Below are positions 10,801-20,022 of a stretch of 28,926 nucleotides of DNA, one piece after another. A program made the position numbers and the translations under genes. Every line of letters starts with the position of its first letter. Position 1 is the first letter of the stretch. The notes beneath the pieces were generated by a model. It did no database searches and was not told the origin of the DNA. It worked only from the letters and a program-made list of their open reading frames with translations. This DNA comes from Chloromonas sp. AAM2 (lineage: Eukaryota > Chlorophyta > Chlorophyceae > Chlamydomonadales > Chlamydomonadaceae). The stretch spans positions 11,652-40,577 of the forward strand of contig QAXH01005591.1 in assembly GCA_004335635.1 (NCBI GenBank), in the 5' to 3' direction.

Positions 10801-13800
10801 ACGGATTTCTGTTTCAATCTGCTGTTGGGTGTTGGTACGGCCATCCATTGCGACCGAATGAATTCCAGCACAGTCCTGGGCGGGCTTGACTGGTGCCCTT
10901 CCGTCAACGAACGCCGCATGAAGTTCGTAAACACCCTGTGGGTGGTAAAACGGAAACACAACAACGAGCATGAGATCAAGACAACATGGTGTGCATTGTG
11001 GCAACCAGGCAGCCAATGCTCGAGTGAGGCAAGCATGGCGTTGAGGCACTTGACTGCCCGTGTATTATACTTTAAGCTCTCTAAGCTGACACAAGGTACG
11101 TCGCAGAGCTGGCACATCAAGAACATGCGCATAACCAAACAATGCACACTGGGTCCCATGATGCTGAACAAATAGGTCGTTTACTCACGGTATGTTTGGT
11201 ACAAGGGGCGCGCTCTCGTACGGAACCAAGTTTAGTTTGCCGGACAAAGACAGGTTGACACCCGCTGCCTCTCCTTCCCTCCGAGAATCCCTATCAAAGC
11301 GAGGCGGCAAAGCGAGATCAAAGGAAATCCCGTTCAATAAATCACGGGAACCGCTATTCGCTTCACAATCCTTCACACTCGGGCTGGTGGGATTGCTATC
11401 CATGAACGATTGAATCCTTAATCTCGGAGGCGGGTCGGCGGCGCCATTATTCTCTTGTTGTGGCACGATGCTGCCGTTCCTGTCACTTGCACGAGGATAT
11501 CTGTCTTTGCTAGTCTTCAAGAAAATCTTGCTCATCATGCTGCCGACTATGCTCTCTGACAAGTTGGTTGAGCTGCTGCCTCTGATAAACTGGCTTTTCG
11601 GGCCCCGTGCCGCGACTCCTTCCACGAAGTTTGTTGGAGCCCTTGATGCCTGTAGGCAGACATGGAGATAGCAAATCAGTTCATCATCTGCTTGAAACCT
11701 TTACCAGCTTGCTTCAGCCTAACCGCAACGTGCCCCACACCACACCTCGGCGGACCCGATCGACACTTCCAGTGCTTGCCTGCTCATGTGCTTGCTCTGC
11801 GTTTCTTGGACATGCCCTTCTATGCATATGCAGCAGCCGCACCTTGGCGGACAGACAGCCTGCTAGGGGCGATGCCAGCAGCTCATCCGGCCAATCCAAC
11901 TGCAGCAGCTCCAGCTGGAATGACTCAGCAAACTTGAGTGCATTTGCGGGCGTGTGGAACGCAACGATGAACGAATCGCCTTCAGTAGCAGACTCTGCGG
12001 AAAAGTGGAGACAACACGTATAGGGAAGATCTAAGGTCAAAACACTGAGCGAGCTGGCTGTGTAAGAACTCATGAACACTGCACTGGGACCATGTATGGA
12101 TCGTTTCCTATCACGCTTCCACTGGATACGACGGGAACTGCCAATAGTAGTGGCCTGTAAACTGTTGACATCAAATCTGTACCACCCGCCTACCATAGCC
12201 TGAGTGGCGCCCCAGGAGTGTTCGTATGAGCGCGTGGTGCATCTCCACAGATTGATTCATCACATCCTGAGACACGCTCTCCCTGCAAGCAGCGCATGGA
12301 CACAATTGTTAGATGACCAAGATGCAGCAGGCTGGACGCATGATCACGACCAATCTGGGGACGCCTATTGTGATTGGCACGTACAGCGACTCGGCATGAT
12401 ACGTGGAGATACTCAGCACGTCCTTTACACTTGCCACAGTATGGCCACTCACCAAAGCAACGTGCTGTTCTCGATGTCCGTGACTGCAGGCAAATCACGC
12501 ATAGAAGTGGTTGGTGTGTGCAAGCCGAAGACGCGCAGCACACAATTGCTGGCTGTTCGCTTGTGCCAAAACTGCGGAGGACTGACGCACAAACATGCCG
12601 GGCACTGCTGGCAGGCCATTCGCTTATTATCCACTTGCGCTTACCTAGTATGGTAGATGTTGGTGTGCATTTTGGCGGCGCTAACTTGCCCAGCACCCGT
12701 TTCGTCCGCTTGCGCGTGCACCAGAAACAAAACGCGCACGCCAACGGTCCAGCAATGCCCAACACCGCAATGACAATGATCAGCACCACATATCCTGAGC
12801 CTGAGCTTGATTCGTCTTCAGCCGACGGCATGGGCGGGGAAGCACGGCCTTTGGGCGACGGCGGTTCCGGCGGCGGTGGTCGCCACTGCAACCCTGCCTG
12901 GTAACCGTGCAGCATCTGCGCACTAACGGGACTGCCGGTAAGAGTCAGCAGTGCTGATCTGATGTAGCGTACGGTTTCACTACGCGCTGATCCAGAGAGT
13001 TGCATAGATGCCGCCTGCTGCATAGCCTCTCTGCAGTGCAAGTCATTAGGAGCATGGCTTAAGACACCCGGCAGCTGAATTACCTGTAGCGCGAGTGCAC
13101 ATGAGGTTGAATAGTTCAACCCGCAAAAGTTGAGCGCTTGCTGTGGCTTGCGGCAAAGCGTGCGCTTCCAGCACGTGAGTGTGGCGATTCAGTTCACAAT
13201 GTACTCGGTATTTGATGCTCTGACCAGCTCGCACGGCGTGCCAGCGCCCCCTGACCTCCTCAAGCCTGTCTGAGCTCACTTTGTACTCCAGGCAACACGT
13301 GTTGCGTCGGATAGGCCCCTAAAGAACATGACGTAGCAGCCCGTGCCAATGATTTGTGTATGCCAGGTACGTACCTGACCATGTCTTGTCCTGCCATGCG
13401 CACCCACAACGCTGCATTGCCACTAGTCAAGCTGCGGTTCATGGCACCAATCAGGGGTCCAAGCTGGGCTGCACTTCCCAGCCCGGCACTGTTCCAGATA
13501 CCACGGGAGTCAGAGAGGTCGCGAGCTAACTGACTCTGTCGGTATGGTCCAAGGCCGGGCAGCGCTTGTGTTTTCAACATCCTCTGCGGGGGATGAACAA
13601 GTGCGGCATGGCATGAGGGCATGGTGTCCACCTCCTTGCATGAGGGCATGGAGACCACCTCCTTGCTTCGTTTGGATTTGCACACATCAAAGCATGCGTT
13701 GCCAGGGCAATCATGCCAAGGTTAGTTGTGACCAGTTTCACTGATGGAGGTGCTTCAATGTTGTTAGAGCAAACGCTCACCACAAGGCTGATGTCTGTGC

Positions 13801-16800
13801 TTGAGAGCGCAACAAGAAGATTGAACGCAGCCTGCTGCTTCCCCTTGGACGTGCGTTGGTTTATGAACGCAGCCAATCCGCTGCCACTGGCTAAAGGGGC
13901 GCGATTGACGAGCTGCAAGCCCCTTGTCAGAGCGGAACTGATGTTCTGTGCGTACGGGCAGGCTGTTGTTGTCCCACAGTCGACCAGTAAACCTGTGAGG
14001 CAGGCCAAGAAAGTGGGATCTCGTGCATCAGTCTCATGCGTGTGGATAGAGAACTGTGATGAGTGGGTTCGAATAAATCCACTTGCACTGAACTGCCTGG
14101 CCCCCGGGCATTGTGAGCATGCCGAGTTGGCCCAGCAGGCCGGCGCAGGTCATTGCAGGACGGGCTACTGAGTGCACCTGGTGGCTGAGCGTGCATGAGG
14201 GTGACTAGCATAGTCACGTGCGCAGTCAAGTCGTGCTGACTTTGCGAGGCAGTATGCATGAAACGTAGAATGCGGTCCTGATGGTACAAGGGAGCAGGTC
14301 TGTCTGTGCCCAAAATGTGACCAACACCACTGGCAGGCCCAGTGAGTTTGGAAAGATGTGCAGGTCGCAAGCATCAGTGACGTATCTGTGTGTATCTGAT
14401 CAACGAGGTTTGCGGACAGGATAGTATCTCAAGGGGTGACCACCACCATTACTACCCAGGTGTGTCGCAATCCCCTTCACTTGTAGGTTAGGCGGGTGGC
14501 AGCCCCTCCCCTCATTTGATCTGTGCTTACCTGTTGTGCGGTCAAGGACTTGACTGGACCCTGGCAGCTCCGTAGCCTGATACCATCCAGCCTGTCCCGC
14601 ACCAGACCACACACCGCCGCCCACACCACTTCCATTGACGGGGCCAGCCTGGCTGCTGCCCAGCTGCAGCAGTTTGAATAGTTCAAACCCTCCAAAAGTA
14701 ACTGCACACCGCCCTGCCAGGAAGTAGCTGCTGGTCCATTGTGCCCCGCAAACTTGCTGTTTGATGTCTGAAGCAGCTGGCCAGCTGTACTGTGCTAGGC
14801 TTGACAGCAGCGATAAAGCTACGTTCATGGCCTGCCAGTGCAACAAACGCATAAACGTTTTTAGCACTTTCAGTGTAACGACTCATGGTTGTGCAGACTA
14901 CAGGTTGCTTAGCAAAGCCTAGGTGGACGGCCGGTGTGGTAGATGGCTTGATTGTACTCATAAGCAGCACGAAGGGCATGACAATGCTGCTCTGCCAGTC
15001 GTGGTAGCCGTCATCAGTCAACCGGCATTCATGCCATGATGGTACATCACTCGCGAACAAAACCTTCACCGAGTGCACCCGTGCCCATGTCACGCCATTG
15101 CCATGGTCCTGAAACACACGCTTGATAACGCCCCGTGTAATCTTGCTTTGTGCCTCGAGATCACCCACAGTCATACCTGGCTCGCAGTGCTTGCTGGTGT
15201 TAAGCGTGCACGACGATCTTTCCCTACCTGGCCTACCCACTGTTTACAGGTATTGCTACAGGTGCACTCCCGCTCACCCGGTTGTAAACCAAGGATTTCA
15301 TGTTTTCGGGTAAGAACAGCCAACCGCTCTGCGTGCCCTGCAAGCACACATGCCAGGACAACCAGTTGATGCTGCAGAGCAGGTGGATAGAGTATGGCAC
15401 ACTGTGACTGGGAGAATATACCCGGCATTGCAGGCCACTAGGTTATGCACAGGCATCATGACAAGGATGGAAACAAGAAGGCCACAGTGCAATGCCCAGT
15501 GCATCAGGCAAGGCTGCACAGGAGCCTTTGTCTTTGTGTCGGACCCATTGACTGTCAGCCTGGACTGAATGTGTAGCAGGCGTGCGCACCAGTGTTTGAG
15601 TCATGCTTGCTAGGATCTGGCTGAGCAGCAGGCCACCCTCCCCGCAGCGTGCAGCCAGGGGCAGGCACAGCGCATAGTCGGGCTGACCATCTGCAATGTT
15701 GCAACACCAGGCACTTTGGTTGTCGCAATGCTGCTGGCAACACATTTGCAGGCTAGCCTTGCGTTTTCCGGACTGTCGTACAGGGCACACTAGTCTGAGT
15801 GCTGTGTGAACGCCTGGTACTGCTGCAGTAAGTAAGCGCAGCACTTACTGCAGTATCTACTGCTCCCACTGCTCTTGCTGCACACTTTGATCAAGAGAGT
15901 ACCTTACTGCCTTTATTGCTACTTTCACTACTCACAGATTGTCTCTGGTACACGTACAATACTTACCGTTATTAAAGTCTGTGCCGTTGAGCTGCTGTGC
16001 AACTGCCAGCAGCTCGTCCCACGTGGCAGGTGGTTGCGTACTGTTGAGCAAGTCAGATCGCAGGTACATGCTGGTGACCTCCCCACCTAGTGGAATGCTG
16101 CTCAAGGATGTGTCGTACATTGAGCTGAAATTCCTGAACTGGCCGTACACGTCGCTCCATTCCATGTTCTGGCTGTCAAAGCCATTCAAAGACTGCACCA
16201 GACCTGTACCCACTAGCTCCACAGTCCAAGCAGGGTCCACAATCCTGATAAGAAAAAGAACGCACGTGCGCGTGCGTGCTTGTGTGTGGCAGGTGACTCT
16301 TGGTGCATACCAAGACCATAGGAAGCAAAGGATGTTTTGCAACATGGAAACGATGAATGCTACAGGAGTGGCGCAAATGGCAACGTCATGATACTGGTGC
16401 GGAGGAAGCACACTCGTGCAATGCGTGTAGCCTGCTTTGTTCGTGAACGTAGGACCTCAAGCTGTTTAGTATCAGCTGGTGCTTACGTGAGACCCTGAGC
16501 CTCAAGCTGGTGACTGCAGTGACTGGTTCAGTCGCCAACTCAGCAGCCGTGCACAATACCCTGTCAACTGCATCTGCACTTGAACGCACGCCGCAATCAT
16601 GTTGGAGATTATGAAACAAGGTACAACTCCCACGCACGTACCAGACATCATACTGGCTGAGAGCCGTGAGGTTGCTCCTAAGCATGTCTCCAAAGCTGTC
16701 AGCGTCCTTGGCCTGTATGTCCAATAGCCAGCCTGCATCCATAGCAGCAATGCAGACAGGCAGTGGCTAGCAAGAAGAAGGCCTTATTGCCCCAGTGGCA

Positions 16801-17679
16801 TGGCAGTTCATGTTGCCCCAAAGGCAGGCCTTAGTATCCCAGTGACATGGCTGTTCCGATTGCCCCAAGGGCCAGCAAGCAGGGGGCACACACCTTCAGA
16901 AGCCTGCAGTGCACTTGATGAAGCTCTCAGCTGCTCGTGATAACCAGTGGGAGCCAGAACTCGCAGCGTCTGCAGGCAGTGGGCCATGTGCAGATGATTG
17001 ACCTATCAGGCACTTACAGTGGCGGTTATTCATTATGGCAGCACAGGCAGGACATTAACAAGCAGGACGCACACCAGCAGGCACAAGAAGTAGCAAACAC
17101 GACTTCAAAGGCTTGTCTTATGTGTTTGGCACGCTGGGTCAGGAGCTGGCCTTGGCTGCGAGAGCGTGGCCACTGTGCAGCAGAAAAGCGAGCTTCCCGG
17201 CTGAAAGAGCATGGCACGGCGCATATGCCCTCATTCTGGCCTCGCACACGGCAGCGCTGATGATAAAACTTTGGACCTTGGACGCAAGGAATCCGAAAGA
17301 TTCCACTGTCGTACTTCATTCTCAGCCTTCTTTCTTTGCACAACCTTTGCGCGCTACCTAAGCCGTTCTGGCATGTCAATGTGGCAGCCGTCATCAGCGA
17401 GCATACGATTTACCTGGGTGTCCTCATGAACCGACAAGCAGCCAAGAATGGTTCCGAGGTCGAACAGCCTGCATGCATAAGACGGCATATGTCAATTGCA
17501 ATGTCGAGACCATGTTGTATGAACAGAGCGTGCACTTCCGCGCACATGTTGTCCGAGCCCTGCTGAAGGCAGGCCAAGTTGATCGTAGGAACGCAGCCAT
17601 TTGTCGTGTGGTTGGCTCCGCTGCAGGCTGTGAGCCAGAGCGTCGCCAGAACGAATGCAAGCCGGGTAGGCTTGTACAT
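6868..17679 (-). CDS. Receptor adenylate/guanylate cyclase with solute-binding ectodomain
   Basis: Exons 17679-17414, 17200-17101 (tentative), 16969-16894, 16732-16642, 16244-15967, 15690-15590, 15337-15278, 14831-14531, 13992-13781, 13583-13375, 13030-12645, 12483-12453, 12282-12194, 11994-11843, 11649-11189, 10445-10321, 10081-9855, 9695-9360, 9163-9001, 8584-8470, 8253-8094 and 7827-6868 sum to 4899 nt, in phase throughout (1632 residues). Order: signal peptide (1-21), Cys-rich segment, bacterial type solute-binding fold (about 123-565), Pro/Ser stalk, one membrane span (about 645-669), basic turn, cyclase domain C1 (694-1055), cyclase domain C2 (1056-1313) and a Ser/Arg/Pro-rich tail. It should bind a small solute outside the cell and make a cyclic nucleotide inside. 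Whether cAMP or cGMP cannot be decided, because the base-specifying Lys and Asp are replaced. Exon 2 is the weakest; all others are supported by homology and phase. Confidence 0.85.
8094..9695 (-). other. Cyclase homology domain C2 (Asn/Arg half)
   Basis: Exons 9695-9360, 9163-9001, 8584-8470 and 8253-8094. Landmarks are GDVAVVFANAVGMSTLMAW, MASGLCLAAF, WPEELLEHELCEE, VLFRGPRFKVGID, SGRMAYRGRVMNRSARIA and SGQVWCSDKAW. The metal Asp positions have become Asn and Leu, but the Asn and Arg of NRSAR are intact. The Lys that reads adenine is Met and the second base-reading Asp is Ala. This is the reverse of C1, as in animal membrane adenylyl cyclases. Exon 9163-9001 inserts a Ser-rich loop. Confidence 0.8.
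9855..12483 (-). other. Cyclase homology domain C1 (metal-binding half)
   Basis: The 31-nt exon 12483-12453 encodes VTDIENSTLLW with the first metal Asp. Exon 11994-11843 adds ATEGDSFIVAFHTP with the second. Exon 10445-10321 gives GLRVRVGMHTG and GRVQYGGQPLGLAKAVA, and exon 10081-9855 gives GHGGQVLMTQSTFEELP and the closing helix. At the transition-state Asn and Arg positions C1 has Gly and Ala, so it cannot be complete alone. Exon 11649-11189 inserts about 154 residues of Ser/Asn/Pro-rich, probably disordered, sequence between the two halves of the fold. Confidence 0.82.
13611..13664. repeat. 27-bp tandem duplication
   Basis: Two copies of a 27-bp unit (gcatgagggcatgg...cacctcctt) differ at two positions. 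They lie in the cyclase intron just upstream of the exon starting at 13583, so they sit close to its polypyrimidine tract. Confidence 0.85.
14400..14517 (+). repeat. 121-bp dispersed repeat, copy 3, inverted and diverged
   Basis: Reverse-complement relative of the repeats at 3701 and 4648. Shared blocks include ccaccaccattact, gtgtgtcgcaatcccctt and tgtaggtt. It is clearly older, with scattered substitutions. It lies in the cyclase intron between exons 14831-14531 and 13992-13781, about 13 bases from the donor of the upstream exon. Confidence 0.75.
14832..15277 (-). other. 446-bp cyclase intron with spurious open frame
   Basis: Intron between the exon encoding GTQSGWLFLPENM and the exon starting AMNVALSLLSSL. 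A minus-strand open frame crosses it (15240-14683), but the reading frame of the protein jumps straight from 15278 to 14831 in phase 0. I see nothing else in it. Confidence 0.6.
16780..16874. repeat. 47-bp imperfect tandem duplication
   Basis: Two imperfect copies (ggccttattgccccagtgg and ggccttagtatcccagtga, both running to gccccaa) fill most of the cyclase intron 16893-16733. They are intronic and carry no other signal. Confidence 0.75.
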
Positions 17680-18068
17680 GCTTTTTGCGGTTCTCTACTT
17701 CTCTACTCATCAGTCACTAGGTCGCCGAATGGCATGGCCAAGGCGTGCCCGCAGCTTTGAGGCTTGCAGGCAACAAAAGCGGTTGCGCGTACGACCCCCA
17801 GCATCTTTACCACCTGATGGACATCCAGCACCGTTTTTTTTCACGTTGTGCCCGCGCAATCAATCGCTGACTGTCCACGGCCATTAATGCACTGCCATCA
17901 GGTACCATCAGGATATATCCAGCCTTCACCTCTCGGCTTGCAAACCCTGCCGTGTTCTGCATGCAGAGGACGCCGAGATTGGAGTTACGACGAAAGTTTT
18001 GATAGGCTAGCAACTCAAGTCATCCTAACCTGTTAGTACTTGCCCAACCAGTGTCTTGCTGCAGTGGC

Positions 18069-18128
18069 CAGTGTTCGGTCAGGCCGTGCTTGTCATGCCA
18101 GTGTTCGGTCAGGCCAGGCTTATCATGC
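18069..18128. repeat. 30-bp tandem duplication
   Basis: Two adjacent copies of a 30-bp unit beginning cagtgttcggtcaggcc differ at three bases. They lie about 390-450 bp upstream of the cyclase start codon, within its likely promoter or 5' leader. Confidence 0.85.
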
Positions 18129-19626
18129 AGCGTTCAATCAGTGGACCAACAGCTAAAGCTGATTTGGCTTGGTAGTATGTTGTGCATTTCCACGACCAGC
18201 TACCTTAACATGTCTGGTCTGGGCTGCCAATCATGTTGCCAGGCAGAACACAATCAGCTTTTGATATTGACAGTGCTGTTGTTCAGACAACCCTGTTTGC
18301 CAATTGGTATTTCGGTTTGCCGAAGACTAAAACTCGCTTACAAGCCGACAGTTGCTCATCAAATCAAAACGCCTAATCTGCATAATGGCAGTGTCCTGGT
18401 GGCATCAAGTACAAGCTCGTATGCATCAACCTGAAGCCAAAATCATGCAGACAGCCATCATGTCTACACGAGCACAGAGTCGACATCAGCAGGCTCGCAG
18501 CATATGCCCTGATGGCAGCAGATGGCCACACAGCACACGTTCTTCAAGCAGGCCCTTCCAGCACTCGTGGGCAACTTGAAAAACATTGCAGATGCAGCAG
18601 AAAATTCAGCGGTGTGCTGGAATAGTACCTTGGCCCTGATGAATGGGATACACATGCGCAGCAACCGCGGTCCGGCGGAGCAAAATGGTCAACAGTCCAG
18701 TTGAATCTACATACAACTACAGCGGAATTGTGTGATCATGTCAGGTCAGGGCGTTGCCTGCCAGAATCCGATCACAACAACCATACACTCATAAGTCAAG
18801 CACTGTTTGACTGCATCTTTGACCGCAGCAGCACCGTTGAGGGTCCCAAAGCAAGCACATGTCATGCATTGCCTCCGGGTCCAACGCTCTGACGCTCCAG
18901 TAAGTGAGCAAGATGCGCCAGAAGCTACCATAAATGGCAAGCCGAACCGAAAAACAATGCATGGACTCTTCTGTCTACTCGATCATAGCAGCACCAAATC
19001 CTGGCACAAGCTGCCATGCATAAGCAATCACATGACAATGGACTTGGTCCAGTCAGATATGTCAGGGTTTCCTGTGCCAGCAAAAATCACATGTTCTCCC
19101 AGTACAGTACTCACAACCTGAGGATAACACAGTACAGCAACTGCCCCAAGGAAAGCGTCTGTAACACAAAGGCAACCAACCCAATCACTCTTCTGCCTGC
19201 GCTGTCAACAACTCTCCTCACTGCTCAAAGCATCAGCCAGGACTACAGGCTGCACAACGGTAAATCACTGGAGTGCGGAAAACTAGTCCATGCCATGCTG
19301 GGACCCATGCCAGCCACCACTCGCGCACAGCCTCATACAAAGACAAGGAATCCGTGCAAAAAAAGATTGTTATAGTTGAGCTGGCGCAATTTGCCAGTTG
19401 TACAACATAGAATCAGAAGCGTGACGACATCTGTGTACCTCATCCGAGGCAGAGATCTGCCTGTTCTTTTCCATATGTGCCATTGCAGTCAACCAGGGAG
19501 CGTGCGTTGTGCGTCAGATAGGAGAGCATGCATCATGGCCTTGATCTGTGCTGCAAGCAGTCTGGTGTGCCGAGCCATTCCAGAAGCCGCATGGCATGGC
19601 AGGGCAAGTCATCGCTTTGCATGATA

Positions 19627-19652
19627 ATGCCCATGGACGTACACATGGGCAT
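19627..19652. repeat. Perfect 9-bp hairpin
   Basis: atgcccatg and catgggcat flank an 8-base loop. It lies about 370 bases past the kinase stop on that gene's strand, so it could form in its 3' untranslated region. No function can be assigned. Confidence 0.6.
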
Positions 19653-20022
19653 AAAGTCGAGACGTGTATACAAAATGCACGTAGCATGAACTGAGCTCAC
19701 TACGTGCAGGGATAGTGTCCCATTGGTCAACAGGGCCGATCAAACCCTGGCAAGGTGGCAAGAAGTGAACAACTGCCTGTCTACACACTCATAAGCCACA
19801 GCTTGTGTGTGGCTGAGCAACTTCCCAACCATCTTCCTGCCTTGCTAGGCAAAGCCGTGTTGAGGGAGTTGCTGCTATCATCTGTGGTGCGGTGGAGCCG
19901 GCTAAGACTAAGAGAGCTGCTGGTTTGGGGCCAGGCCGCTATCCATCAAGTGGAATCCTAGGGCCATGCTCTGCACGTACCCAGGCTGCCCACTTCTGTC
20001 GCCGGCGCCACCGCGCCGCGTT

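Larger units (their letters stand above)
13375..17679 (-). other. Ectodomain of the cyclase: secreted bacterial-type solute-binding fold
   Basis: The start at 17679 gives MYKPTRLAFVLATLWLTACSG, a typical signal peptide. A Cys-rich stretch with CLQQGSDNMC follows. The binding fold opens with the strand TLRVLAPTGY. It then shows the family-1 extracellular solute-binding landmarks: YDVWIVDPAWT, SIPLGGEVTSMYLRSDLL, TWDELLAVAQQL, DGQPDYALCLPL, GTQSGWLFLPENM, AGRCAVTFGG and a late QLVNRAPLASGSG block. N-glycosylation sequons (NGT, NSS-like, NRS) agree with an extracellular location. In bacteria such proteins deliver sugars, polyamines or iron to ABC importers; here the ligand is unknown. No ABC transporter genes lie nearby. 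Confidence 0.8.
17680..20022. other. Intergenic region between kinase 3' end and cyclase start
   Basis: No exon chain or known domain was found on either strand. It should contain the kinase 3' untranslated region (right side, minus strand) and the cyclase promoter (left side). It holds a 30-bp duplication at 18069-18128 and a perfect 9-bp hairpin at 19627-19652. The longest plus-strand frame (19016-19375) has no recognisable features and is probably chance. Confidence 0.55.

Noticed and set aside
12645..13119. Longer version of the membrane-span exon starting at 13119 or at the CTACAG acceptor near 13082
   Set aside because: The strong donor after 13375 leaves phase 2, and only the TTGCACTGCAG acceptor at 13031 restores phase into the same frame, giving a smooth family-like join.
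14683..15240. 185-codon minus-strand open frame
   Set aside because: It lies mostly in an intron; the true exon at 14831-14531 uses another frame with clear solute-binding motifs.
17807..18013. Minus-strand open frame upstream of the cyclase as an extra first exon
   Set aside because: The start at 17679 already gives a clear signal peptide, and this frame has no secretory or domain feature.
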